64,000 nucleotides of DNA. Source: Aureobasidium sp. EXF-3400 (lineage: Eukaryota > Ascomycota > Dothideomycetes > Dothideales > Saccotheciaceae). Where the stretch lies: contig SWBL01000007.1 in the NCBI GenBank assembly GCA_024195585.1, positions 186,001 through 250,000 on the forward strand, read 5' to 3'. How positions within the stretch are numbered: position 1 is the stretch's first letter; each line of letters opens with the position of its first letter. A model generated the notes under the pieces. The model saw only the letters and a program-made list of their open reading frames with translations, did no database searches and was not told the origin of the DNA. Positions 23,201 to 36,326 of this stretch are shown piece by piece. The position numbers were made by a program, and so were the translations under genes.

Positions 23201-26200
23201 CACATAGACTGTAAGGTCAAGGTCCAGATACTGGTCAGGAGGTTCCAAGGTCCCTCGTCTTGGGTCAAGATCAACGTTGGGGTCTTGTCATCCTGGATAT
23301 GCCAATCCAAGTGTTTATCACCTCGCATGAGGCAAAACTGTGCAGAAGTGACAAAGGGGATCTTGTCTGTTCCATCAGTCCTTGTGGTTGTAGTCGCAGC
23401 TGACTTGGTTTGGAAAGTCCATTGTTGCATTGACAGTTGTTGAGCATAGACCGTGGGGTCAACGGGTACGTCATCTCCATTGCTATTCTTTGTAGATCTT
23501 GGAGGTGGAGGGAGGGCTTGAACTTTGCCATCACTGGATTCGCCCAGGAAGAGTGGCAACTGACCTCCAACATCGTCCACATAGTAAGTCCAAATCATGG
23601 TCAGCCCCTTCGAGTCAGTTTTCACATTCCAGCAGGTATCAGGGAGGTATGTTACGGAAGTTCCTGGAGTGGTAGTCCTTCCCGTGGTTGATTGATTGAG
23701 TCGGTCTCCAAGTTGGATGTAGGATACTGCTTCGAGTCCAAACGGCTGTGACCCAAAGGAGATTCCATTCAGAGACTGTGCTGTTTTATCTGATGGAACG
23801 ACGTTAAAGTAATCAATGGCTGTATCGTGGTCCATTTTCAGGCCTGCAGGTGAAGCATGATCATCCAAGAACTTCTGCACAGGATTTGGTGGATCTTTGT
23901 TCAAGCACGCCATCACTATCATGACGACAAGTCCAGCGACTGCGAAAACGATGGCAAGCGGTCCTGAAGCTGCTGCGACAGTCGAAAGCGTACTTATTGT
24001 TGTAAGCTCTGTAGCGATCCCGGCAGTAACCAGCCATTGTGCTGCGATAGCCAATAGTTGTAGCCCACTCGAAATGATGAACAAAGAATCCATGGTTTGT
24101 TGAAGCGGGTCGTCAGTTTTCGCAAGGTCGATTGCACTCAAGACAATGTTGACTCCAGCTAAGACAGCTCCAACACAGTTGGTAAGAAACTCTCCAGCTG
24201 AGCGGCCAAAGATCTTCATAGCAACCGTGACTTCTTCGCCGGTAATCTCCATCGTTTCAGCGCTCCCACGTGTCAACCATCGAGCGAAAGCATTCTCTGT
24301 CTTTCAAACTTATTAGCCAGCATCTATTGATTCCTAAGGGCTGACTTACTTTTTCTGCCACCGGACCAAGGTCTTTGAGGGCTTCTTTGAATCCCATGAA
24401 CGCTTTGAAACATTTTACGAAACCTTCAAGGTCACCCCAGAAGAATTTCAGACGTAAAGCACCTTGAAGTCCTTTGATAAAGAAAGTCAAGCCCAATGAG
24501 GCCGCCGTGGTTGCCCATGCGGTTTTCTGCTCCGGTTTCATGGAACTCCAACCACCATCAAGCCCGTTTAACATAGGGACAATCAGCAGAACGACACAAC
24601 AGGATCGTAGAAATGTAGACAAAGAGTCGGCTGCTCCAGCAAGATTTTGGAACCAATTTTCCCGGGTCAAAAAGTTTTGGTTGAGTTGGACGATAGCAGA
24701 CCAGCTCCCCAGAGAGCCACCTAATCGCATACTCTCCGCCAGGGCACTGAAGAATTTCTTTCGAAGGAAATCATCGTTGGCTAGTTTCTGTTGTCTTTGT
24801 GCTTCAGCTACCACTGTCGGGTCGGAACTTCCGATGTTGTCGGTGTAGAATTGCTGTAGCATCATCTTCTGGATACTATCAAAATCATCCGCTATGCCAT
24901 CAGCGTCGACAAACTGCGGAATGATGGTTGTCATCTGGAACAGGCGGACTAATTCGTTGAAAGCTTCTGCAAATGACCTTCCGTCTTTGTTCTGTTGTCC
25001 GTTCTCAAGGATCCCAAACATCAGGGTCAATTTCTTCATTGTGCGAGATACTGATGCTGAAATTAAGCCATTTGCACTCTGAGCGACAAGATTGGGCAGG
25101 TAGTATGTCTCACACCAATAGTAGAGGTTGAAGGCGTAGAACAGCTTCTGAGATGATGCCCATGCAGCTAGAGAGTCGATATCGTCCAGAGCTTCTTTGA
25201 GCGTTGCCGCGGAATCTTCGGAATTCGCTCCATTCACGCCGAGCGACATTGAGGTTATCTTGTCCTTCATGGAAGCAGCACCGTTGGTGATGTTGAGGGA
25301 GTAGTCGGTTTTGGCTTGATCATCTAGATAGTTTTGGACGGAAGGGAATGCTTGCATAAATCTATGGCGATACAGCGCATCAGAGTGTCGTTTGTAGATG
25401 CTAGACTCGGCTGGCAAGGTTTTGAGTTGCGCAGATGCTCTGATGGAATTACACTGTTTGCCTTCGTCCATCGTGGACCGACCCAAGCTGGAAGTAACAT
25501 AGGGAACTTGCAATGTCTTGTAGAAGGCTGCATTGTCAGCACTATCAGTGGCGATAGATTGAATTGTCGAGTCGTCCAGCGTCGTTGGAGTTGCTGATAC
25601 AAATGTTGTATGGATATCAGAGTCCATATGGTAGCATATTATATCGTGGAAGTCCTTATTGGCGATCGCAGCAATGGAATCCGAGAATCCCGTAGAGCTT
25701 GCCAGGTCAGGGATCATAGGATCACAGTTGAGGAGTCCCGTGACGGGCAGTATAGTTGTAATATCAGGACCAGTCAGAAGAAAGTCGTTTGGGGTTGGTC
25801 TGATGCTGGTTTTCAGAAGTGGTGACTTTGCTTCGAGCGAGTGTAGGTTCGAGGCCAAATCTGATTGATTACCAGGCTGAACAGGACCTGGCGCGAGGAC
25901 AGGCTGGTTGGGCATGATGCCGGTTCCCACAACAGAGTACACCAGGGGATATCCAGTCGATTGAGGAACGGTGAAAGCTCCAGTGAAGCTAGTCGCCATT
26001 TCGTCAAATCTGAAGATCGCCAGCTCAGGAAAAACAGATTTGATGATATCTGCATTTCGAATTGCGGGAGCAGCATTGACTGAATCAGCATTGACTTTGG
26101 TGATGCAGGCTTTGTACTGTTGGCCTTTGATGGTGATGTCTTGGAAGAGAGACGTATACTTCAGCCCATAGTCAGCTTGGGTGTACTCGGCAACTACATT

Positions 26201-27073
26201 GCTTTCAGGGTCCTGGAAGGAGACCTCATTGACGAGGCTAGACCCTCCAAATGGATTATCCACTTTGACCGTATCATAAGAAAACGTCATGTTGTTTTGT
26301 TTCCAGGTTGCCTTCTGCCAATCGGGGCTCTCCTCATCCCAACTGAGTGTGCTTGTTCCGCTGGAAAATTGAGCCCCAGCATTGGCGGAGACATTCACAC
26401 TGAATGAGATTGCCCAAGGCTGGAGTGCGACAGCAATGAAACCCTCACCGATCTCGATATGGCCAACCGGCTTGTTTATGTCAGTAAAGTCCAAATGGAC
26501 GTGGGTCGTGGTATCGTTTTCGCTCTCAATCTTGAGGGTATAAACGCGGCGATCTTGTGAGACCTCGATGTTCTCTTTCCCAATCCACGTACTACGATTT
26601 AGGTCAGCCCGAGCCATCACATCACCAGTATACAACTCACGTATTGAACCGGACAGGTTTATCAGGAATACCGAATGCAGCGAAGTGGATGAAGTGGTCT
26701 TCGTCTTTGAACCGTTCAATGTCATGGAGCTTAGCGTCTGACGAGACATCCTCGCCCGCAAGAAGGACCTTGAAAGCCCTGGGGATTCCATGCTGAAGTG
26801 GATTGGAGACTAATGCATCTCTTGCATCTGGTTCCGTGTTATTATCCGCTATACATAAGTGAATGAATGCTCACCTTTCGACAGTTTGGATAGCTCCAGT
26901 TTGTGTTTGTACTGGGCCTTGCGAAGAGCGCGAGTTTTTCTGGCGTCATTCCTTTTGCCCTGTGTGTACGCCTTGATACGGGACAGTTGTTGACGACGGA
27001 CAGCAGGAAAGTTCGAGAGGAAGCCACCACTTCCCGTAAGGGAGTCTGGACCACCTGGGAGGGAGAAAGACAT
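20265..27073 (-). CDS. Giant (about 2,179 aa) protein with hydrophobic core, Ig-like module and Hint domain
   Basis: Five minus-strand exons, 26875-27073, 26641-26809, 24350-26591, 22384-24300 and 20265-22277, join in frame (introns 65, 49, 49 and 106 nt; total 6,540 nt). Order of parts: a basic N-terminus (Arg/Lys-rich, about 24-66); an uncharacterised beta-rich region (about 70-300); a long helical region to about 870 with two hydrophobic stretches near its end; three strong hydrophobic segments at about 909-930, 942-965 and 980-1003; an Ig-like/He_PIG-type module at about 1263-1333 (SFLTLSPDDGTI); a Cys-bearing region; then a Hint domain at about 1691-1850. The Hint begins CFPADTQIVLAD with Cys 1691 as expected nucleophile, has I-x-x-I-x-PGTKVLS, and the B-block T-x-x-H (1758-1761, FTATHPIFL). 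No His-Asn ending is seen, so intein splicing is unlikely and hedgehog-like cleavage is conceivable. About 330 residues follow. I do not know this architecture. Confidence 0.85.
21250..21734 (-). other. Hint (hedgehog/intein) domain segment
   Basis: Reads CFPADTQIVLAD at 21734 downward, an IVPGTKVL turn, TATHPIFLRYD (block B His) and a late YDLVLEV strand. These are the successive strands of the Hint fold. The expected first Cys and the T-x-x-H pair are intact. The usual terminal Asn of inteins is absent. Confidence 0.75.
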
Positions 27074-28334
27074 GATGTACAGTATCGATGTTTTTGAGGA
27101 AGAGATTGTATTTCTTTCAATGTTTCTGGAGGATGGAAAAGCACAAGGTCAACTCCAGCTCTTATATAGCTGAGCAAAAGTACTGAATCTCCTGATCGTC
27201 CACTTTAGAACGTTCACTCGCCGAGACTGCAATCCTTAGCGATGGTAGGAATGAGGATGGGCCCAAGAGATATGGTGTGCTGCATCCTACTAACGGCCTC
27301 ACTTTCGTCAATGGGGTAACGAAGTCGTATCCTCAGCTGTATCAGATGCGCCAACATGCTTCGCCTGCGTGTCAGTTCAGCTACAGCGCGGCATTACGAG
27401 TAGAGCATCGAATCAATCTTGCAGTAATGTCTTATCTCTCTGCTAGAAAAACGGTTTCTGACATCTGTCGGTATCATCACATGTCAAGACTGTGGAATGA
27501 ATCTCCATCCAGGATGTCCCAAAGCGACGCACATGCTTTTCCTGACCAACGTGCGTACAGGTCTCAGTCGTATTCGAGAAAGATGCGTAGAGGTTGTGGT
27601 GATATTTCGCGAGCAATGCAGCGAATTGGCTCTAGATCTCTCTTGCTCCAGCTCAAAACGTACTAGCACGGTCAAGCTGAAAACCCGTCAGTCAGCTCAA
27701 GACGGTGCGGGGAACAATCGTCTTAGCCCAATTGTTTTATCCCCGCCTTCGCTAAGATAGACGCATACCATGCACGTTCTAGTAGAACGTCGACACGTCA
27801 ATACACTCGCTTCCATAGTCCCTGGTGTTGGAACGAGCACGTTGCTATGCATAAGTGCGAACTTGCATAGGACTTCGGGCATGGCTGTAAAATTAACCAA
27901 GACCTATCAAAATGGCTCTAGTGTTGTGCTGAAGAGCTAGCGAAGAATACTCAAACATCTAGATAACAACATAAGCATGAAAACGATGAGGGGAATCTGA
28001 ACACTTTGGGTTGAAAAATATACCAAACTGACACGCGATGAAATCCTCCTTTAGTCTTTTTGTTCTTTATACTTGCCAAAAGAAAAAATAGCATCAACGC
28101 AAAAACACACCAAGCAGAGTAGAAACCCCAAAAACTCCATTGAATGCCGCTACAGAGATACCAAAACTCCTTGCTCTTGTTTGGGGTAAAGAAATGATTA
28201 GTGGGACATTTATACAACAAAGCCACAGAGGCTCAACAGGGGCGAGGGATTCCAGAAATAGGTTAGACGTGCTCAATCGCTACAATCAGTCAGTACACAT
28301 CTCTCTTTCTGCCTTCTCTCAAAAGCAAAACTTA
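27074..28334. other. Intergenic region, nothing recognised
   Basis: About 1.26 kb: promoter of the Hint-protein gene and 3' flank of the PLD gene. Two overlapping plus-strand frames (27277-27760) lack domains. Confidence 0.4.
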
Positions 28335-31300
28335 CTAAATCTCCAACGGAGCAATCTGATCGATATTGTAAAGCCAATTACCACCTTTTTCTTCTCTCTC
28401 AAGCCTATTGTTCACAGTATCAGCATCCTTTTCGCATCAAGTTCACATCGTAAACGGGGTCCACTCACCAATCATAAGGCCAAACAACCAAATGCCCCTG
28501 CACCAACTTCAACAACCCCTCCGCCTCCTCTTTCGTAAGCACCTCAGGCTCATAGAACCCTCCATTCTTCATACTTCCCTTAGTATTCGCCCTACGTCTG
28601 CGCTTGGTAGAAGTAGAGTGTTGCATATTGCCACTGCCACTAACAGTAGCTGCATGTTGAATCGTCCCAGCCTCAAAGTTCTTTTCCTTTTCGCTCATTT
28701 CAGGGAACTGAATGGTGCGGGATTTGAGCGGGCGGAAGGGTGCAGAGGGAGCGCCGTCAAGGGGTGCAGCGAGTGTGGTATCGGTGGTTGCGGTGTCGTT
28801 GCGGGCGGCGGCTTTCTCGTCAAAGGTCTCTTCGGGGGCGGCGTCGTCGGGGTTGTTGGTGAGGGTTGGGTCTGAGGCTCGTGGGTTGTTGTCTACTTGT
28901 TTCTCTGACATGTCGGCAGTGGCGGCGGTGGCGTTGGAGTGGGCAGTGCCAGGACGACCACCGAATAGCTTGCTGAACCCGCTGAATCTATTGCTGGCGT
29001 GTTTGGCTATGCGTTCTGAAGGGTTTGCGATGGAGGAAAGGGCATCGGTGCCGCCAGAGCCGGGAGGACCACTCGAGTCAGGAGCGTCACCGGCAGGCTT
29101 GGCTGCCGGCGAACTCGTACCCATACCTTGCGATTGCATGAACTTCTCGCTGTATGTATTGAATTGACGATACTCGGCCCACGACTGAACATCAGAATCG
29201 GGCATGCAGCGGAAGACTTGGCGGTAGATGCGAGTGTTGTTCTCTGCTACCTGATGCCAGATCTTCTTGTAAAAGTCGTTGTCCAATGGATCACGCATAC
29301 AGTCCTCGTCGACTAGAGGTCTTGTCATGGAGTTGAGCAGCGGGTTGATAACATGAGCATTCTCAGAGGTGACCTCCTTGATCAGCGACGGGCCACCTAT
29401 GTCCGAGTCATCAAGGGTGGGAAGTGGTGGGAGTTGAGACAGATGTGTGAGACCAAGCTCGCGAGTGTTCATGCGAGGTGGCATTGGCGGTGGAAGTATG
29501 CGGCCTGCCTCAGTAGCGTTGTGAGGATGATCATAGATATGGTGGTTGATAATGTCTCTTCTCAGCGAGGAAGATCTGGGGCGTGCGGCTGCGTCGAGTA
29601 AGTTACCACTCTTGAGCACTTCCTTGCCGTGGGGTGTGATGTAGGTATCTCTTGCAGATGTATCGGCTACATTTTCAAGGTTCTTCATGTTGTCAGGACC
29701 ATACCCGGCAACGTCAAGGTCATGTTTCACGTCAAACGGCTGCTTCTTGCCGCCGGCACCATCGACCTGACCAGGATGGACGTTGTTGGTCTCGTTGAGG
29801 AAGTTCTGCAGAACGCCAGCCTTGCCATCGGGCTCACTGTTGTACTGCAAGTTCTCTTCCGTAAGACCATGAGCTGCGGTAGGAGTCTCGGGAGGTGTGA
29901 TGAAGTCGTCTCTGTAGATGCGCTCCATCTCCTCGTCTTGGAACGCCTTTTCGGCTTCACACTCACGACGGTAGATATCATCAACATCGATACCAAGATG
30001 CTCGCGCATGAGGCGCATGCGAAGAGTGTGAGGGAACGTTCCAACGTCGTAAGGCTTGCCACCCATCAAAGAAGGAATCATTTCTTGGTCAGTAACGATA
30101 GCAGCCACCTCAGAGTCTCTAGAGCCCAACATGGAACGCTCGTTGATATTGGCAGACCCAATGATGACACTGCGGTCGTCAACAACCATACACTTGGCGT
30201 GAATGTAGAGCTGCTCGGTAGTCAAGCACTTGCGAGGACCAATCTTGCCCCATTGTCTCAAAGCGTAGAACTCGATATATTGCATAGGGTCAATCCCCTG
30301 GGCACGCAGCCTGCCAAAGATAGATGATTCGCCTCTGCAGATACTACGGTACTGGCACTGCATGATCAGACGAACACTGGTTCCATCCTGAGAATCGACT
30401 TGGTTCTGGAAACCAGGCATGAGAGGGATGATCAAGCATGCTCTCCATTTATCACCTCTCTGGTGGGCAAGCTCGATTCGCTCGACAAGAGCATCACCAA
30501 TCTTGTTGTTGATCTGAGTACCTTCGACAACGCAGCTAGTGATGAAGAACTGGTTTTCAATGTACACAAAATGCTCGGAATTTTCGATGAGGTAGACGTA
30601 GGCGTTCATGATACTGCATTCGGTCTTGTTGGGTGTGCCGATCGACCAGGATGTGCAAGAGCGCAGGATCTGAATTTGGCAGGTACCGGTCATGCCGAGT
30701 CGTTCAAGTTCGCTCTGATCAAACTCAGGCGGAGGCAAGAGAATCGGCGTAGGACGAGAAGGCACACGCTGTCTGAGAATGTAGTTCCATCTTTGAACAA
30801 AGTGACGAGCCACATCTCTCGCAGGCTGACCAACAATAGTCATAGCGATATCGTGCCAAGGCATACGAGGCACCTTGGTACGATCGTACATCTCCTCATA
30901 CGGGCGATCCAGCGCGTAGAAGTCCTGAACTCTGGGGTTTGAGTAATCTTTACCAGGCCAAACTTGACAGTTGTTCGCAGTTCTGGGTCCTTCCATATCC
31001 AGCTCGAAGCCAGTGAGTTTGTCATCGGTCAGAGAATGGTGAGGATCGTCCCATCTTCCGAAACACAAATCTACACCACCCACAAACGCCATGGCATTGT
31101 CAATAACGACCAGCTTTTCGTGATGCGCCCAGAAGAACTGATTCTGCCTGAACTGGTTGGGCGAACGTTGGACGCAGATGTTGGGGTGGAGATCCAGGAG
31201 TGAGGCTTTTGTGTATTCGGAGTCGATGGGGATAGCAGACTCAATATTGCGGTAAACGATGACGAAGATCTTGACACCTTCTTGGGCTTTTCGCAGGAGC

Positions 31301-33804
31301 AGACGGTCGAGACGCCACTTCTGACTGATGGCAGCTGGTCTGCGCAGGTACAGTTCGGGACTCAACCACCAGTCGTGAATGTACACAAAACTTCTGGCAT
31401 TGTCAATGGCTCTTGAAACCTGCCACATGTGATCTCTACCGTCTACCAGCCAGCGAGCAAAGACATTCTTGCGGACTGGGGCAAAACTGTCGAAGCGGTG
31501 TTTTAGTGACCAGATCGTGTTTCGCACCATGTAATCAATCGACTCGTTGAACTGGACCAGCTGGCGCTCGTTCTTGGCCAACATCTTCAGCTTTCGTTCC
31601 GAGTTGTACAATCGAAGAATGTGATGCTTTGGTTGAGTTGCATTGCCGGCGGTTTTGGCCAGTTCTTCTGCTGTCTGATCTCTCAAGCGCTTCTTGCTGG
31701 CCTTGTCGGTTGTGAAATCGCCATCGACAAGGAAGACTTCGCGTGGCTCTAGTGACTCGGGACTATCCAAGGCAACTACGTAGCTGTGGCGAATCATGAA
31801 CCATTTGGGCTCTGCATTTCGCTTGAAAGCAGAGACCGACCCAGTGACAGGCCTTCTACGCAGGTCGATGTTGGGTTTGGAAATGATGGACATCAAGCCC
31901 TCCTTTCCATGGTAACCGCCTTCGACCGACAACCGCAAAGACAAAGCGGACAGCTCAAGGAACTTGCAGAGCCTTGTGCTGTCAGGTCGGAAGACGAGCC
32001 ATCTGATCATCTGCTGCAAGTAGTTTTCGAGCTTCCTGCGCTGACGCTCGTTGTAAAGATCCTTTGCCTTGGCGCCTCCGCCAACAATACTGCCAGCTCG
32101 GGTAGCATCGCCATCAGGGCCGGATGCATGACCAGTACTGGACTTGCGTCTGGAAAGTGCAAAAGAGGTTCCGCGTCGCTTCTTCATGCCAGGTCTTTCA
32201 GGTCCACTAGCTTCACCCTCAGGACCGCTCGCTTCGGCTATAGCGTTGTCGTCTTCATCTTCCTCGTCATCGGCCAAACCTCTCACACCGCGGAGGTATG
32301 GGAAGGCACTTTTGGGGAATCGAGGAATCTTTGCTTTCGAACGGTCCTCAGTCTTGAGTATCGAGTAGCGTTCCGATTGGCTTTGGAACTTGTATTTGAG
32401 ATGCAAGTTGCTGAAGTCTCTCAGAGTGCGATGAATTGTCCACGACATACGTGAAGGTCCGCTTCCATACTCCAGGTTGATGGTGAAGACCATATGGCGA
32501 TCGCCAGACTTGCTCTCGCGGTTCTGACTGGATGGAATGGTGATTTTGAGTTGCTCGAGCAAGACTGGAATCTTGCGACGTCCGTGTTCGTCACGCTGGT
32601 ACATGCTGGCCAAGAAGATGGCGGCAGGCGAGCCGGCCAGCAGCTCGGCCATGAGCTCTGTAGACTTTTGGTGATCCACTTTGACGCGCTCGTCCTTTTT
32701 ACGTTGACCAAGCAATTTTAAACCAGCCTTGACTTGTTTCCACTTTTGAGCGCTGGTACTTTGCTGGCGCTCTCCGCGACCTCGCCAAGGAGACGCAGAT
32801 CCGTCGAGAGCACCGAATCCGGTAAATCTCCTCGCGGTCGTCGGACGGGCTGCCGAGTCTGACTGCTCTGCGGCGTCATTTGTAGGCCTGCTACTGCGAG
32901 GTGCATAACTCAGACCTCTCGCACCCTCAAGCCCACGCCTCCAAGCACTCTTCGCAAGACGATCGCGACCTTCATCTTCACTGACGCCTACTCTTGAGTT
33001 TTCAGGAATGTCTGTCATGGTGGCTCTGCGAGGCAGACGTGGAGTGCGATCTGCATGGTCACGCAGGAAAGAAGGAAAGCGCGGAGTACGTGGTGTTGAA
33101 GGGCCAGCAGATGCCGTCTTCTCCATCTTCCTCCTGGCCTTGCGCTTTTGGCGAGGTTCATTGTTCTCTTGGGCCTCATCCATGGAACTCTCCTCGATAT
33201 CACCCTCTGCTTCACTGCCATCATGCTGCGACTGCGAGTATATGGGGAAATGCGGCTCTTCCAGCTCTTCGGTAGGGGTCATGAGGACTGAAGCATTTGT
33301 GAACTCGCTGGGATGGCGCGAGTGGGTGGGTGTAGCCATGGCCTTTAGGCGGGAGAAGAAAGAGCCCTGACGGCCGTGTTCATCTGCACCTTCCATGTGT
33401 TCATCTCCTAGTCCCGGTCTTCTTTCTGGCGGAGTCATGGTACCGCTGCCTCCACTAGCATCTCTATTGCGTGGTGATCGCATGGTGGGATCCGAGTCAT
33501 GGCGCAAGACAAAGGGTCGCGGACGAGGGCTGGTAGCCGAGACGGAGCGAGTGGCCGAGCCATTCTGGAAGCTCTTGGTAGGTGGGAGGTTGAAGTCTGC
33601 AGGAGTCGGAGGGCCAAAGTGGACAGAGACGGCGGTGGGCGGTTGGAGCAACTCGTTGGAGAGAGTGGTATGCGCAGGTGTCGGTAGCGGAGGAGTAAAG
33701 GTGGTACGTAGGGGAGACGAGGGTTGGCTGTTTCCTTCTCCCAGACGAGATCGCGTCATTGGCGACAACGACCTCGGCGCCTCCTCTTCTTCCACCATCT
33801 GCAT
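28335..33804 (-). CDS. Phospholipase D (PLD1/SPO14 type)
   Basis: A 5.3-kb exon (28469-33804) joins a short last exon (28335-28404) across a 64-nt GTGAGT...AATAG intron, giving 1,801 residues. Reading through instead would stop right after WPYDW; the spliced end WLEREEKGGNWLYNIDQI is the conserved PLD1 tail, which confirms the model. A long disordered Ser/Pro-rich N-terminus precedes PX-like (LRDFSNLHLKYKF) and PH-like regions. Two HKD motifs follow: HEKLVVID at about 890 and HAKCMVVDDRSVIIGSAN at about 1200. The enzyme hydrolyses phosphatidylcholine to phosphatidic acid and choline at membranes, with roles in signalling and, in yeast, sporulation. ATG 33804 is the first in frame. No domain is missing. 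Confidence 0.93.
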
Positions 33805-34402
33805 CCTGTCGGGGTCCTTGTGGATATTCTCTTGTAGGATGTCTCAGTTCATATTACGATTTTACAAGTCGCAGGCTGTAAAAATTGTCGTCACGGCTGG
33901 TAGAAATTGTGCTGCCAATGTCGGAAAGGAGAGAGCTGGCGACTGAAACACCGCTGTAGTCGGCGAGAAGCGAAGATGCTAAAATAGACTGGACTGAACA
34001 AGACTTTTGTCGGAGCAAAGGGAAGGAGCGTGAGGTAGAGAAGCTTTCCAGAAGTTCCCAGTTTCGAGTGGCTTTAGATTCAATAATCTTGAATTAGAAG
34101 TCATTGAAATCATCAGACTCCCGCGCTCCCCATCAACCCGCGACGCCGTCATCTCCGATCCCTGGGCCGCGCCCTGCTACATCTACCACCCTGTCATGTC
34201 CGCGAACTTGATCCATCAATTGTATACATCAGACAATATCACCAAGTAGTACCGAAGCTGAACACGCGTTCCATGAAATAATCAGGATTGATTAACCTGT
34301 ACAAATACCACTTTTCGAAACGCCCGCTATCCCACCAGAAAGCCGTATTTAGATAAATGCTGCCACCAACAAAAACATATTTTTCTCTCAAGCATTGCTC
34401 GC
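33805..34402. other. Gap between PLD and HAS1 genes
   Basis: About 600 bp of PLD 5' flank and HAS1 3' flank. No gene or clear motif seen. Confidence 0.4.
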
Positions 34403-36326
34403 TTAGTCCTGACGCTGGCGCTTGTAGTTGCCACCTTGTCTTGGTTGACTGCCGTATGCGCGACGAGCTCCTGCTTTCTTTTCCATCTTCATGCTCGAGC
34501 CCAATTGCATGTCTACGCGCGGCGGTGTGTTGAATCCGAAACTCTTGGCCACCTTGACCAGGTCGAGCTCGTTGACGTTGAACACTGAGCGCAGAGAGTG
34601 CGATGCGTATGCTTGGAGATATGAGCGGTATCCGTCCTTGGCCGACTGTAAAAGCACATGTTAGCACAGTCACAACCAACACAGAATAAAACAATCTTAC
34701 CTTGTTCAAGTAGTAGTTCTTGCCAATCAGCATCTCCAACTGGCTCTGAATGTTCAGAACCTTCTTCTCGGGCATCTCAAATTCGGTCAAAGGCACACGA
34801 GCCTCCTCGAGATGCTTCAAGAAACCGACTTCGTTGGGCTGCAAGAACATCAAACTCTTACCCTTGGTGTTGGCTCCTCTGGCAGTACGACCGACACGGT
34901 GAATGTAATCTCTAGGGTCATCCGGGGGATCGAACTGCACAATCCAGTCGACGGCAGGGATATCGAGACCACGCGCTGCAACATCGGTACAGATCAGAGT
35001 GCCCTGCTTAGCGTTACAGAATTCGAAGAAAGTGTTTGTGCGCTTCTGTTGCTTTTGCTTGCCGTGGAGATCCAGCACGGGCAGGTCGATGTAGTTGAGC
35101 AGTTCGGCGTAGTACTTGACACAGTTGCATGACGAGAAGAAGACGATGATCTTCTTCTTGGGGTGTTTCTTGAGGAAGGTAAAGAGCAGACGGAAACGCA
35201 TGTCGGGCTGGCAGACAATGAAGCCCTGTTCCAGACCCTCGACGGTACTGTGCTCTTTCCTGTGGTCGACGTTGATGTAGAGAGGACCGGGTCGCAGCGA
35301 GATTCTTGCAAGATCCTCGACCTTTGTTGTCTGAGTGGCTGAGAAGAGCATGGTCTGTCTCTCGTCCTTGGGCAGAATCTTGATGATCTGGCGCATCTCG
35401 TCTTCGAAACCGACTTCGAGAATACGATCGGCTTCATCAATGATCAGTGCCTTGATGTTCTTGTAGACAAAGCCCTGGGTGTTTTGCAAGTGATCGAGCA
35501 GACGTCCGGGGGTAGCGATGAGCAAGTTGACACCCTTGACCAGCTTCTCGGCCTCGGCGCGGCGGTTGGCTCCTCCAATGACGATACCGAAGGTTTGCGA
35601 GTGGTGAGCCATGAGCTCGCGTGCGACACCGAAGATCTGGAGGGCGAGTTCGCGGGTGGGAGAGACGACAATGACACCGGTTCCTACATGATTGAATTAG
35701 TTGACAGGCACAAAAGCACAAGCAGGCGCATGCTTACCGTTTCTGGGCTTGAACTTGAGCGAGTGCAGCATCTCAATAGCGGGAATCAGGAAAGCCAGAG
35801 TCTTGCCCGAACCAGTCTTTGCAGCACCCAAAACATCCTTTCCAGCAAGAAGAGGCGGGATACCTCTTGCCTGAATCTCGGTCATATTCTCAAACTTCAT
35901 GTCGGCGAGGGCCTTGAGCGTCTTGTCGGAAAGGTTGATGTCGGTGAACTTTTCGGGCAGGGCGTCCTGTCCAGGGAGCGAGACTCCAAGCGCCGAGGGC
36001 AGATCTGAAGGCTCGCCAATGTTTGTTTGCTGCTTCTCCTCGTCTGCATCCTCCATGTCCTCGTCTGCCTCTTCCTCATCAGAGGCTGCCTCGTCGCTGA
36101 TGTTGGCGATAGAAGACTCGGCCGCAGCCTCGCGCAATTCGTCGTTCACCTCATCCTCGTCCTTCTCAACATCCTGTGCTTTTGCTCCTGCAGTCTTGGT
36201 CTTCTTGCGCGGCTTCACTTCAGCATCCGGGGCGGCAACGGCGGCGACGGGGGCGGGGACATCGGCAGATTTAGCAGCGGCGTGCTTTCTCTTTCTCTTC
36301 TTGGTGGCGAGCTCCGGGTTCGACAT
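34403..36326 (-). CDS. HAS1: ATP-dependent RNA helicase HAS1 (DEAD-box)
   Basis: Three minus-strand exons, 35738-36326, 34701-35683 and 34403-34645, join in frame (introns 54 and 55 nt) into 604 residues. A Lys-rich then acidic N-terminus (about 1-115) precedes the core: F-T-D-I-N-L with the Q-motif region [12 protein letters not shown], motif [18 protein letters not shown] as [12 protein letters not shown] as LFSATQT, and motif [11 protein letters not shown]. The C-terminal block [13 protein letters not shown] through VAKSFGF and a basic tail are characteristic of HAS1. It acts in the nucleolus in 40S and 60S ribosome biogenesis, releasing snoRNAs and remodelling pre-rRNA. The frame stays open upstream, but [14 protein letters not shown] is the natural start. 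Confidence 0.95.

Noticed and set aside
22309..24276. Separate 655-aa gene starting at 24276
   Set aside because: It joins in phase to the exons on both sides through canonical introns, and its first residues continue the upstream exon.
26849..26874. 26-nt intron in the Hint-protein gene
   Set aside because: In frame but too short for fungal splicing; the 65-nt alternative ending at 26810 keeps the same frame and is preferred.
29629..30327. 232-codon plus-strand frame
   Set aside because: Antisense to the phospholipase D coding exon in a conserved region; a shadow of its codon bias.
31786..32454. 222-codon plus-strand frame
   Set aside because: Antisense to phospholipase D; no domain.
35484..36008. 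174-codon plus-strand frame
   Set aside because: Antisense to HAS1 and crosses its intron; no domain.
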